64,000 nucleotides of DNA. It comes from Pelagibius sp. (GTDB lineage Bacteria; Pseudomonadota; Alphaproteobacteria; Kiloniellales; Kiloniellaceae). The stretch is from contig JANQMC010000012.1 in NCBI GenBank assembly GCA_028280305.1, forward strand, positions 186,001-250,000, read 5' to 3'. Within the stretch, counting starts at the first letter, position 1. Each line of letters opens with the position of its first letter. The translations under genes and the position numbers were made by a program. The notes under the pieces were generated by a model. The model searched no databases. It was given only the letters and a program-made list of their open reading frames with translations, and was not told where the DNA came from. Positions 16,539 to 24,831 of this stretch are shown here, one piece after another.

Positions 16539-17912
16539 CTAGGCCGCATCGCGGGCCGGCGGGCGTTCGTCAAGCAACCCCATGGTCAGCGTCGCGGCGG
16601 TTTCCAGCGGTAATCTGGTGAGCTCAACGCGATGAGGGCGGCCAGGGCTCTTGACCCAGAATGCCCCCTCTGGATGGTGCTGGCTGTTGTTTACATAGCC
16701 GACCGGTGCGAAGAACTCAGTAAAGGCGGTACTGCGACCGCTCCGATCCTGCATCTTCATGTCATCCGCGACGGGCCGGATGAACGCGCACCAGAACATG
16801 ACTCTCGCGCCGTCGCGCCGCCAGGAAAAGACCGCTGCGCCGCCCGCAGTCACACCATCCAACAGTTCACCGAAGGCGGCCGCATCGGCATCACTCTTGA
16901 AGCTCGCCCAGGCTTGATGGGTCATGACCGGCTCCGCGGTAGCGCCGCTTGCCGCACCGAGCCAGGCAAAGAGCTTCTGGAAGTCGCGCGGGCGATGCAC
17001 GAATTTGCCGCCGATGTCCTCGTACTTCAGGTTTGCTTCCTGGCTCAGTGCCGTAACGAGCACGACCGAGCCGCTTTCGCCGACGATGTCCAGCGCTTCA
17101 CCCACCAATGAGTCGAGAGCCCGATAGCCGGTTTCAATCGCTTTGCCATAGGCGGCCATTTCTGCCGGGGCGGGTCTGTTGGCATAATCCTCTGCGGCCA
17201 TGTGGCGCCAGAAGCGGTGCTGGTAGAAGGCGACCGAATTGGCAAAAAAGAAGGCGACCTGCGGTTGGCGCTTCCGCAGGGCGTGTTTGAAAACATCCCA
17301 GGAAAGCAGGTCGAGAATGGTGGCCCGGTGCCAACGGCGATCCCGCCTGCCGATCTTTTCGAGCAGCACCTGGGCGACAGCTCGCCCCAGCGTACCCGGC
17401 GACAGGCCGTGACTCATCAGGAAACGCCCGAAGGCGAGGGCCTGGCGGGCGCCGGATTGGGCATCGGGATTTGTATGCTCGGCGACGTTGTGTGAGACGA
17501 AGTCGTGAAAAACCGCGAACTCCTTGTCGGAAGGCGCAACCTGCCGGGACCAGGGATCCGGCACAATGGTCAGGCGCTCGTTCCGGGACGGGCCGGCGTT
17601 CATGGCGCCGAAGACAAGCGTCTCGTTGCCGGCTTCGGCAAAATGATCCCAGAGCTGGGGCAGGGTGATGCAGTGCCCCTGATCGAGCTCGTTAACACCA
17701 TGCACGCTTTGCGGCCGGGCCGTGTGGTAGCTGACCCACTGAACCCAGGGCTCAAGGCTTTCGTCGCTCGTCGTCGAGACATAGACCTCTGACTGATCAT
17801 AGAGCCGTTGGAAGTTCGGCAGAACGCCCTTGGCCATCAGCTTGTCCAGCAGCGGCGGACAGAGTTCGTTGAACTCGAGAACGATAAGCTTGTTCGAACT
17901 TTCAGATGTCAT
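16539..17912 (-). CDS. Alkaline-phosphatase-superfamily-like protein with altered active site
   Basis: About 457 residues. The fold signature of type I phosphodiesterases/nucleotide pyrophosphatases is recognisable: a hydrophobic strand, then LLDKLMAKGVLPNFQRL, then TARPQSVHGV. The catalytic parts differ. The first metal Asp is replaced by LEFNEL, the nucleophile region reads LEPWVQWVSYHT, and the usual S-D-H-G is VTALSQEAN. I recall similar ELNE/EPWIQW proteins in polysaccharide loci but know no proven function. There is no signal peptide, so it seems cytoplasmic. I chose the ATG at 17912, where homology begins; an in-frame start at 18002 is possible. It sits between the flippase and a GT2, downstream of the second promoter-like copy. 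Confidence 0.65.
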   Translation of the reverse strand: MTSESSNKLIVLEFNELCPPLLDKLMAKGVLPNFQRLYDQSEVYVSTTSDESLEPWVQWVSYHTARPQSVHGVNELDQGHCITLPQLWDHFAEAGNETLVFGAMNAGPSRNERLTIVPDPWSRQVAPSDKEFAVFHDFVSHNVAEHTNPDAQSGARQALAFGRFLMSHGLSPGTLGRAVAQVLLEKIGRRDRRWHRATILDLLSWDVFKHALRKRQPQVAFFFANSVAFYQHRFWRHMAAEDYANRPAPAEMAAYGKAIETGYRALDSLVGEALDIVGESGSVVLVTALSQEANLKYEDIGGKFVHRPRDFQKLFAWLGAASGATAEPVMTHQAWASFKSDADAAAFGELLDGVTAGGAAVFSWRRDGARVMFWCAFIRPVADDMKMQDRSGRSTAFTEFFAPVGYVNNSQHHPEGAFWVKSPGRPHRVELTRLPLETAATLTMGLLDERPPARDAA

Positions 17913-18290
17913 CGACTGATTCCCGCTTGTCTTCTGATCACGAACGAAGCGTCTCAAGCGGCATGGTCCGTGCGGGGATGCGAACCCGAACGATGGCGCC
18001 AAGACCTCCTGACCCTCATATTCGCGGTCAGGACGGACATCTCCCTCACATGGTCGCCTGTTCTTTTACAGCCTCTCCGTTCGACCGTCTTTCACGGCTG
18101 TTCCCGGGTTTTTTGCCGGTCGGCGAGACAGGCTGCACCATCTCGGCTTTCTCTTTAATCTCAATAATATGAGGCGGTTCACGAAGGCAAGCATGCCACA
18201 AATATGTTCCAGTTGAGAGGCGTCCTCGAGGCTGTAGGATGCGGCTCGAAATCTCAGGTCTCCCGGCCATTCGAAGGAGCTGCCGCAGGA
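17913..18290. other. Divergent intergenic region between phosphatase-like gene and GT2 gene
   Basis: These 378 bases hold no supported gene. The strand-reading frames that cross it are short or are N-terminal extensions of flanking genes. It contains the second copy of the duplicated promoter-like element (18151-18211), which points left toward the phosphatase-like gene. The rightward GT2 has AAGGAG at 18274-18279, 11 bases before its ATG. No clear rightward promoter or terminator was seen. Confidence 0.6.
18151..18211 (-). promoter_or_regulatory. Promoter-like element, copy 2 (upstream of phosphatase-like gene)
   Basis: This is the partner of 16465-16525, in the same orientation. On the minus strand it shows CTTGCC, a 16-base spacer and TATTAT, aligned exactly with the -35/-10 candidates of copy 1, and the same invariant 25-base upstream block (18187-18211). 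The -10 candidate lies about 250 bases from the ATG at 17912, so a long leader would result. Shared control of flippase and phosphatase-like gene is inferred. Confidence 0.5.
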
Positions 18291-19322
18291 ATGCCCAGTC
18301 GAGGAGTTTCAGCGCCAGAGGCGAGCTTTGGGGGCGGGGCGGAGGCTGCTTTCCAGCGCCCTCTGGTCTCCGTGATCCTACCGGCTTTCAATGCCGAAGC
18401 CTTCCTCGCTCAGGCTGTTCAGTCCGTAGTGGCGCAAAGCCTGACGGATTGGGAAGCCATCATCGTCGATGACTGTTCGTTGGACGGAACCCTAACTCTT
18501 GCCGAAAGACTTGCCGCGGCCGATCCGCGCATCCGCGCCATTGCCAGTCTGAAGAACGGTGGCCCGGCCGCGGCGCGCAATCGCGGCCTGTCTGAAGCCC
18601 GTGGGGTCTGGATCGCGCTGCTGGATGCCGATGACGCCTTTGAGCCGGATCGCTTGAGCCGGCTGGTCGGGATGGCTCAGGATGCCGGGGCTGACCTGTT
18701 GGCCGACAACCTCCTTCTCGAAGATGAAACGGGGCACAGCGAAGCCATGCTTCCGCTCAGCGAAGCGGCAAGCTGCGCACCGATAACCTCGGCGGACTTC
18801 CTGCGTGGCAACCTGCCGGACCCGAAGCGGCCCCGGAAGAGCTATGGCTTTTTGAAGCCGCTTATCGCGCAGCAGTTCTTGGAGGAGAACAGCCTTTGTT
18901 ATGACGAAGACCTTCGTTTCGCTGAAGACTTTGCCTTCTATCTCGACTGCTTCGCCGCAAAGGGGAGGTTCTTCCTCTGCCAGGAGCCGTTGTACCGGTA
19001 CCGCCTGCGGTCCGATTCACTGACGGCCGCACACAGCATTGATGACCTTCGCCGTCTGCAATCGGTCGACCAACGCTTTTTGGAGCATGCCGGGACCGGT
19101 CGAAGCGATGATTTTCTGCCGGCACTTCGTGAGCACAAAAGATCTATTGATCAGAGGCTTCAGTGGCGTGTCTTCATAGAAGAGGTCAAGAGCGGGAGTT
19201 GGCTTCGGGCGCTGCTTGCGAGCCTGAAGGGTTGGCATGTCTTCAGCTATGTCTCGACCCAGCTTCTGGCGGAAACCTGGCGGCGGCTGTGGCAGGGACG
19301 CCTGGGTTCGACCCCTGCCTAG
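18291..19322 (+). CDS. Family 2 glycosyltransferase (ExoO-like paralogue)
   Basis: About 343 residues. GT2 motifs: VSVILPAFNAEAFL, IIVDDCSLDGT, GGPAAARNRG and the metal site LLDADDAFEPDR. It is a close paralogue of the GT2 at 7370-8329, aligning through the whole catalytic half and the later AEDFAFYLD block. I chose the ATG at 18291 (AAGGAG 11 bases upstream), giving about 20 residues before the GT2 core; a longer frame reaches back to 18204 inside the promoter-like element. Its last 80 bases overlap, antisense, the end of the polymerase gene. Confidence 0.85.
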   Translation: MPSRGVSAPEASFGGGAEAAFQRPLVSVILPAFNAEAFLAQAVQSVVAQSLTDWEAIIVDDCSLDGTLTLAERLAAADPRIRAIASLKNGGPAAARNRGLSEARGVWIALLDADDAFEPDRLSRLVGMAQDAGADLLADNLLLEDETGHSEAMLPLSEAASCAPITSADFLRGNLPDPKRPRKSYGFLKPLIAQQFLEENSLCYDEDLRFAEDFAFYLDCFAAKGRFFLCQEPLYRYRLRSDSLTAAHSIDDLRRLQSVDQRFLEHAGTGRSDDFLPALREHKRSIDQRLQWRVFIEEVKSGSWLRALLASLKGWHVFSYVSTQLLAETWRRLWQGRLGSTPA

Positions 19323-20577
19323 AAAGGCTGCTCTCTTCCAAGAAGCGTGCCGCCATCACGAAGGTGGCCCCCAGCAGGATCTGGATCAGCGAATGCTGAC
19401 GGAACAGCGCGTATTCGCTGAGTGAGTAGACCGTCACGAAGACGAAGATAAAGGCGGGCAGCGCCGCAACGGCATCCACACCGTGGTGGAGGCCCCACAG
19501 CGCGCGCAGACCGTACCACAGGCCGGTAAACAGCGTCACGCCAAGTCCGACAAGCCCCAGCTGGACCGCAATGTCGAGGTAGGAGTTGTGGAAGTTTTTG
19601 ATGTCCTGTCCGAAGACGTGCTGAATGTAGCTGCTGTGTGATCCGTCTCTGCCGTCCCAGAAACCATCAAAGCCGGTGCCCAGCAGCGGACGCTGATCGA
19701 TCAAGCCCATGGCGAAGTCCCAAAGCACGGAGCGGCCGGTAAGCGTGCGCTCTTTGCCCAGGGCGTCAAGCGCAACGCCGGCCGGGTCGATATCGTAGGC
19801 GAAGATGATCCAGACAATGACTGCGGCGGCCAGCATGCCGATCAGATAGCTCATGAGACGGAGAGGTGCCGGCGCGCGCCAGGTCAGGAAAACCGGCATA
19901 ACCGTGCAGAGACCCAGCGCCATCAGGATTGCCGTACCCGATTGGCTGGCGGCGATCAGGAAAAGTGCCACAATGGCCGCAAAGGGCGTCATGAGACGTC
20001 GCCAGGCGACCGCGAAGAGGAGGGTCGAGCAGATCAGCAGCAGCACCATCCGGCCGCCCAGCACGTTCTTGTGCGGAAATATACCGCGGGCGATGCCGTT
20101 GTGATCATAGGAAAACGCCGCTTGACCGAGAAGGGCGGCAAGCGAAACAAGTCCGCAGATAAGGAGGACCCAGAACAGCGTTTTGCAAAGATCGTGAAGC
20201 GAGAACCGGCTGCCGATATAGGCGCCGATGAACACGGTCATGGAAAGTTGAATGGTCGAGCGCAGAGTCTGGGACGGATTGTCTGACCAGAAGTACGACA
20301 GGCCGGCCAACAGGGGCCAAAGCAACAGAGGGCCGGTCAGCAAGACAGCCGACAGGAAACTGCCATAGCGCAACACAAAGAGCCCCAGGGCTGCCAGGTA
20401 GATGACGTACCAGGAAAGGGTCTCGAGCGGCCGGTACTGCGAAAGTGCATAGGCCGCCACTAGCAGCACGAAGAAGAGCAGTGCCCATTCGAGCTTGCGC
20501 AGCAACTGCTCCCAGGCCGTCTTTCTCGGGACAGGGGCGGACACTGCGGTCGCTTGCGGATGCGTTAGTCCGGCCAT
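19243..20577 (-). CDS. Wzy/ExoQ-type polysaccharide polymerase (O-antigen ligase family)
   Basis: 444 residues with about 11 hydrophobic helices. The Wzy_C-type periplasmic loop is recognisable (ALGKERTLTGRSVLWDF, PLLGTGFDGFW, then FHNSYLDIAVQLGLVGLG), with the conserved Arg, Gly and His of this family. ExoQ-type proteins polymerise flipped repeat units on the periplasmic face. It is 6 bases downstream of a sulfotransferase gene, so both are likely one transcript. Its 3' end overlaps the convergent GT2 gene by 80 bases. The last ~25 residues look non-conserved, as expected of an overlapped tail. Confidence 0.9.
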   Translation of the reverse strand: MAGLTHPQATAVSAPVPRKTAWEQLLRKLEWALLFFVLLVAAYALSQYRPLETLSWYVIYLAALGLFVLRYGSFLSAVLLTGPLLLWPLLAGLSYFWSDNPSQTLRSTIQLSMTVFIGAYIGSRFSLHDLCKTLFWVLLICGLVSLAALLGQAAFSYDHNGIARGIFPHKNVLGGRMVLLLICSTLLFAVAWRRLMTPFAAIVALFLIAASQSGTAILMALGLCTVMPVFLTWRAPAPLRLMSYLIGMLAAAVIVWIIFAYDIDPAGVALDALGKERTLTGRSVLWDFAMGLIDQRPLLGTGFDGFWDGRDGSHSSYIQHVFGQDIKNFHNSYLDIAVQLGLVGLGVTLFTGLWYGLRALWGLHHGVDAVAALPAFIFVFVTVYSLSEYALFRQHSLIQILLGATFVMAARFLEESSLSRQGSNPGVPATAAARFPPEAGSRHS

Positions 20578-20583
20578 GACGCC

Positions 20584-21507
20584 CTACAGCGACCAGCTGT
20601 CGAAGGGAATACCGGTCACTTGCCGGAAGCGGGCGACATCCTCGCGAAGAAGGCCCCGCAGACTTGCGCGAAGCTCCTCGTCGATAACCGGAATCTGGCG
20701 CTGTGGCCAACGGCGGAGCTGTTCTTTCAAGCCACTTTGAACCGACGGGGGAAGGCGGTGTTTCATGGCGCGCAAGAAGGGCGAGCGCCGCGCCTGAAAA
20801 TACCAGGCCGGCAAACCCTCAAGCTCGCTGCGCTGGTTGTACACCCGGCCCAGATCCTCGATCGTCACCTCACTGTCGACGCCGAGAAAAGCGAAGAGGC
20901 GCCGCAGCAGGGCTTGCGGCGCGTCGCAGAGTTCATCGAAGGAAGCAACGAAGATCCTGTCCTGCGGGTAAAAGCGCAGGTACTGCACCATCTGTTGGTA
21001 GTAGCGGCTGCAGGCAAGATAGTTGCGGCCCGCCTCGGACTTCAGGATATCGTGCTGCGGAATGCGCACCTCGCCGGTGGTCAGGTGATGAAGGTATTGG
21101 GAGAGAAAGCGATCCACGGGATCCCGGACGATGTAGACAAGCTTCGCATTCGGCGACGTCTTGAAGATCCGCTCGGGAACGCCGGGAAACTCTGAATACT
21201 TGGTGTAGTTGGGTGAGGCTTCTCCGCAGACCTGAGCGCCGGCGCTGAACTGGGAAAAGTACCAGCCGACCCCCCTGGCGAAGTTGCGTTCCGCGAGGAA
21301 AAAGTCAGTCTCTTTTTCGCGCGACAGACCGACATCCGGATGAGCGCCGAGGTAACGGTAGAGGCTGGTCGTCCCGCACTTCATCGCGCCGATGATGATG
21401 AAGTGGGACGTTGCCGGTCTCTCCCGCATGCCCACTGACGCGCACCCAGATTCCACTTTCAAGGCGCGGCCTCCTCCCTTGCGATGCCAGCCGGCAGCCA
21501 CACCCAT
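20584..21507 (-). CDS. Sulfotransferase (PAPS-dependent)
   Basis: 307 residues from the longest start. The PAPS loop is FIIIGAMKCGTTSLYRYL, the 3'-phosphate site LVYIVRDPVDRFLSQYL, and EKETDFFL follows the loop as in the heparan-type group. CGEASPNYTKY is the usual block before the 3' site. The start is uncertain: homology begins near the in-frame ATG at 21429, and neither it nor 21507 has a clear ribosome-binding site. It is coupled to the polymerase gene downstream. With 13041-13871 and 13927-14871 it makes three sulfotransferases, supporting a sulfated polymer. Confidence 0.88.
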   Translation of the reverse strand: MGVAAGWHRKGGGRALKVESGCASVGMRERPATSHFIIIGAMKCGTTSLYRYLGAHPDVGLSREKETDFFLAERNFARGVGWYFSQFSAGAQVCGEASPNYTKYSEFPGVPERIFKTSPNAKLVYIVRDPVDRFLSQYLHHLTTGEVRIPQHDILKSEAGRNYLACSRYYQQMVQYLRFYPQDRIFVASFDELCDAPQALLRRLFAFLGVDSEVTIEDLGRVYNQRSELEGLPAWYFQARRSPFLRAMKHRLPPSVQSGLKEQLRRWPQRQIPVIDEELRASLRGLLREDVARFRQVTGIPFDSWSL

Positions 21508-21800
21508 GTAGTGCGATGTCGATTGCTACCGTAAAGCATCTTCGCGGTCGCACAATTTATTCTCGAGTGCCAGTGTCTTTGCGCGGACACCTGAAAAGGT
21601 CACAACTTAGCCCAAGCGAAATCACAAATTGAAGAACGCGGAGGTGGTAAGAATTTTGCGGTGCAGTAGTGAGGGATGTCTCGACCGGTTCCGGTGTTCG
21701 AGGCCTGTGTCGCCGACAAGGTTGCCTGGAAGAGCGATCATGTGTGCAGAGGATGACCTAAGGAACGCAGTGCCGCTGATATGAACAGGGGGATTGTGTA

Positions 21801-23258
21801 ATGGACGCTGTGCTGTCGGCGTTGACGGGTAGGCAGACAAGGCGGGTCGTCAGGCCGATCTCGCGGGTTGCCGTCGACTTGGTCTTTCGAACCAGCGACC
21901 TGTTGATTATCGGTTTGGTCGGGCTGGTGCTTTTCTTTGTCCGTCAGCCGGGTGACCCCGGCTTCTACTATCCGAAGTATCTGGGCGCCATCGTCGTCGC
22001 CATGGTCGTGGCGACCTATCTTCTTCACCGGTTCGATGTCTACCGGGATGACTTTCTTTTCGCCAAACGCATTCCCTACGGCAACCTGACCACAGCCTGG
22101 GCCGTCACATTCTGTGTGCTTCTGGCCGCCGCTTTTCTGATCAAGATCTCTGATACCTATTCCCGTGCCTGGGCGCTCTCGTGGTTTGTCGGTTCCGGGG
22201 TGGGTTTGGTTCTCGGCCGCGTCGCCCTGCGCCGCTGGGTCAGCGGCCTTGCGGTGGCAGGCCGCTTTGCCAACCGCACCGTGATTCTGGGCGCCGGCGA
22301 ACAGGGCCGCAGGCTGGCGAGCTATCTTCAGCGCCATGGTGATGCGAACACGAAGATCATCGGGTTTGCCGATGATCGTGCCTCCCGGGTTCCGCCGGAA
22401 AGCGAGGGAATTCCCCTGCTTGGCAACGTCGACACGCTAATCGGTATGATCCGGCAGGATCAGGTGGACCAGGTGATCGTCGCCTTGCCGGGAACGGCGG
22501 ATCAGCGGCTGCGGGCAGTGGTGCGCAGGTTGGAGCCGACGCCCGTCCCCATTCGTCTCGCACCGGACCTCGCCGCTTTCAGTTTCCCCGACCGCGGCTT
22601 TACCCGGGTGGGCAGGTTATCGATGATGCGGTTGTTCGACAGGCCGATATCGGGGTGGTCATTTGTCCTTAAGACCATCGAGGATCGCGTGCTTGCCGGG
22701 CTTCTGCTTATTGCCTTGCTGCCGCTTTTTGCAGTCGTCGCCCTGGCGATCAAGTTCGATTCGCCGGGTCCGGTCTTCTTTCGTCAGAAGCGTTACGGTT
22801 TCAACAACAATCTCTTCGATTGTTGGAAGTTCCGCACAATGCATCACCATTTGTCTGATGCGAATGCCGAGGTTCTGACCAGCCGTAACGACGGCCGCGT
22901 TACCCGCGTCGGCCGCTTCTTGCGCAAGACGAGCATCGACGAGCTGCCTCAGCTCATCAACGTTCTCAGAGGCGACATGTCGTTGGTCGGCCCCCGGCCT
23001 CATGCCACTTCGGCAAAGGCAGGCGGACACCTTTATGAAGACGCTGTCGATGCCTACGCCGCCCGGCACAGGGTTAAGCCGGGCATTACCGGTTGGGCCC
23101 AGGTGAACGGTTGGCGCGGTGAAACCGATACGGTCGAAAAGATCGAGCGCCGCGTCGAGCATGACCTTTTCTACATCGAGAACTGGTCGCTGAGTTTCGA
23201 CCTTTTCATTCTGCTTCGCACGGCCTTTGTCTTTCTCGGACATCGCGACGTTTACTGA
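21801..23258 (+). CDS. Undecaprenyl-phosphate sugar-1-phosphate transferase (ExoY/WcaJ family)
   Basis: 485 residues. The N-terminal half has four hydrophobic helices and a CoA-binding-like Rossmann region (TVILGAGEQGRRLASYL). The C-terminal half is the bacterial sugar transferase domain: a membrane helix, then PVFFRQKRYG, WKFRTM, RVGRFLRKTSIDELPQL and MSLVGPRPH, where the Asp-Glu pair is catalytic. It starts the repeat unit by moving glucose- or galactose-1-phosphate to undecaprenyl phosphate. The full WcaJ-like length contrasts with the short ExoY of Sinorhizobium. It heads the rightward exoY-galU-like-exoF-barrel-methyltransferase run. About 290 non-coding bases lie upstream. Confidence 0.93.
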   Translation: MDAVLSALTGRQTRRVVRPISRVAVDLVFRTSDLLIIGLVGLVLFFVRQPGDPGFYYPKYLGAIVVAMVVATYLLHRFDVYRDDFLFAKRIPYGNLTTAWAVTFCVLLAAAFLIKISDTYSRAWALSWFVGSGVGLVLGRVALRRWVSGLAVAGRFANRTVILGAGEQGRRLASYLQRHGDANTKIIGFADDRASRVPPESEGIPLLGNVDTLIGMIRQDQVDQVIVALPGTADQRLRAVVRRLEPTPVPIRLAPDLAAFSFPDRGFTRVGRLSMMRLFDRPISGWSFVLKTIEDRVLAGLLLIALLPLFAVVALAIKFDSPGPVFFRQKRYGFNNNLFDCWKFRTMHHHLSDANAEVLTSRNDGRVTRVGRFLRKTSIDELPQLINVLRGDMSLVGPRPHATSAKAGGHLYEDAVDAYAARHRVKPGITGWAQVNGWRGETDTVEKIERRVEHDLFYIENWSLSFDLFILLRTAFVFLGHRDVY

Positions 23259-23275
23259 ACAAGGAAAGGGTTGCA

Positions 23276-24160
23276 ATGGGTGACACTCGGCCAGGTATAG
23301 CGGCAAGTACGGGAGCGGTGACGGCAGCGGCAGTGGGCCTGCGTAAGGCGGTCATTCCTGTAGGGCTCGGCGACGACAGCCTGCAACCCGCCTCTCACGC
23401 CGTTCCCCTCGAGATGTTGCCGGTCGTCGACAAACCTCTGGTCCAGTATGCCGTCGAAGAAGCCTTGGCCTGCGGCTTTGACGAATTGATTTTCGTCACC
23501 CAACAGGGCCTGGCGATCGTTGAAGATCACTTTGCCCGAGGAACCGAAGAGGAGGGCGCCGCTGCGGCCCGGGTAATTGGCCGTCCCAGCGCCTGGGGTC
23601 CGGCAGGCCGCCCAAGACAGGTGGTGATCTGCCGCCAGGGTGATTCACAGGGGCTCGGCCACGCACTTTGGACGGCCAGAAACCTGATCGGCGAAGAAGC
23701 CTTCGCGGTGCTGGTCCCCTCCGACATGCTGCTTGGCGAAAAACCCGCCATGTCTCAGTTGATCGATCACTATCGAACGCGGACAGGCAATGTAGTTGCC
23801 GTGGCAGACAACGGCCTTTGTGAGCGTGAAGGCAGTTTTGCCGCCATCGCCGCTGGATCCGCCGGCCGCTACATCCTGCAACCCGATATCTTTCCGGCAT
23901 TGGAGCGCCAGCAGGGTTTGGACATCAGGCAGGCAATCCTGTCGATGACAGAGGTCTGGCCGTCACGGGCGCTGGCCTTTGCCGGACGGCACTTTGATTG
24001 CCGCAGTCCGGAGGGCTTGCTGGAAGCTCAGATCGCCTTTGCGCTGGATCGTGGCGACCTCGCGGGACACATGGACGATGTCCTGGCGCGCTACGGAAAC
24101 GGCCGCAATACGGGTACGGGGATATCCCGTGCCGCCAACGCCTGGCAATCCGGCGACTGA
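23276..24160 (+). CDS. Divergent UTP-glucose-1-phosphate uridylyltransferase homologue, probably inactive (GalF-like)
   Basis: 294 residues, normal GalU length. Most of the GalU scaffold is kept: EMLPVVDKPLVQYAVEEAL, FDELIFVTQQG, LGHALWTARNLIGEEAFAVL and GRYILQPDIF. The catalytic loop is not. Where GalU has GLGTRFLPATK followed by PKEMLP, this protein reads GLGDDSLQPASH and PLEMLP, losing the Arg and both Lys. The later phosphate-contacting DxGxKLG is DCRSPEGL. GalF of Escherichia coli is a known low-activity GalU partner, so a regulatory or oligomer role is possible. It follows the priming transferase by 17 bases. Confidence 0.7.
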   Translation: MGDTRPGIAASTGAVTAAAVGLRKAVIPVGLGDDSLQPASHAVPLEMLPVVDKPLVQYAVEEALACGFDELIFVTQQGLAIVEDHFARGTEEEGAAAARVIGRPSAWGPAGRPRQVVICRQGDSQGLGHALWTARNLIGEEAFAVLVPSDMLLGEKPAMSQLIDHYRTRTGNVVAVADNGLCEREGSFAAIAAGSAGRYILQPDIFPALERQQGLDIRQAILSMTEVWPSRALAFAGRHFDCRSPEGLLEAQIAFALDRGDLAGHMDDVLARYGNGRNTGTGISRAANAWQSGD

Positions 24161-24225
24161 TTTAATTTGACCGGCCTGATCGGGGCTTGGGCCGGGTTTG
24201 TTGGTTTGAGAGTTTAGAGGAGGAA

Positions 24226-24804
24226 ATGATGCAAATCGGGGGAAGCGCTGCCGCCAGGGTGCTGGCGGCTGCAGCGCTGTCGTTTTTTGTCGTGGCCTGT
24301 TCCGCTGGACCTGGGTCTTTACCCGTTCTTCCACAGGCAGAGGAGGGACCCTATCGTTTGGGTGCCGGCGACCGGGTTCGCCTTGTGGTCTTCGGTCAGG
24401 AGGAATTGACCGGTGAGTATCTGGTCAGCGATTCGGGCTACATCACCGTGCCCCTTATCGGCGCTGTCCATGCCGAGGATATGACGGTGCGGGAGATGGA
24501 AGAGCAGATCTCGACTGAACTCCGCAAGGGCATCCTGGTGGACCCGAACACCACCGCCGAGATCGTCACCTACCGGCCGTTTTACATTCTCGGTGAGACC
24601 AAGTCGCCGGGTCAGTATGCCTACGTACCGCGCATGACGGTCCTGACGGCAGTGTCCATCAGCGGCGGCTTCACTTTCCGGGCCGACCGGGATGTCGTTT
24701 CGATTACACGCACGGTTGACGGGGACTTGGCGGAGTTCAGCGCCGACCCTCTTACCTACGTCCAGCCGGGCGATGTCATTACTGTCTACGAACGACTTTT
24801 CTAG
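24226..24804 (+). CDS. Polysaccharide export lipoprotein (ExoF/Wza family)
   Basis: About 192 residues. A lipoprotein signal peptide ends at the lipobox FVVACS (Cys near 24). A Poly_export domain follows (PYRLGAGDRVRLVVFGQEEL, then DSGYITVPLIGAV), and a SLBB-type domain (YRPFYILGETKSPGQYAYVP). It should form or line the outer-membrane exit for the polymer with the co-polymerase at 5102. AGAGGAGGA ends one base before the ATG at 24226; a second ATG at 24229 is equally well placed. It is short compared with Wza and lacks its C-terminal membrane helix, so a separate barrel may complete the pore. Confidence 0.92.
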   Translation: MMQIGGSAAARVLAAAALSFFVVACSAGPGSLPVLPQAEEGPYRLGAGDRVRLVVFGQEELTGEYLVSDSGYITVPLIGAVHAEDMTVREMEEQISTELRKGILVDPNTTAEIVTYRPFYILGETKSPGQYAYVPRMTVLTAVSISGGFTFRADRDVVSITRTVDGDLAEFSADPLTYVQPGDVITVYERLF

Positions 24805-24831
24805 GCGGCAGAGATCTTAAACTCTTTACGC

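Noticed and set aside
16539..18211. Phosphatase-like gene flanked by direct repeats as a mobile element
   Set aside because: The repeats are promoter-sized, each sits upstream of a gene on the same strand, and there is no transposase or target duplication, so a promoter duplication is the simpler reading.
21740..21784. Short leader open frame (14 codons) upstream of the priming transferase
   Set aside because: It lacks a ribosome-binding site and shows no regulatory hairpin; too short to support.
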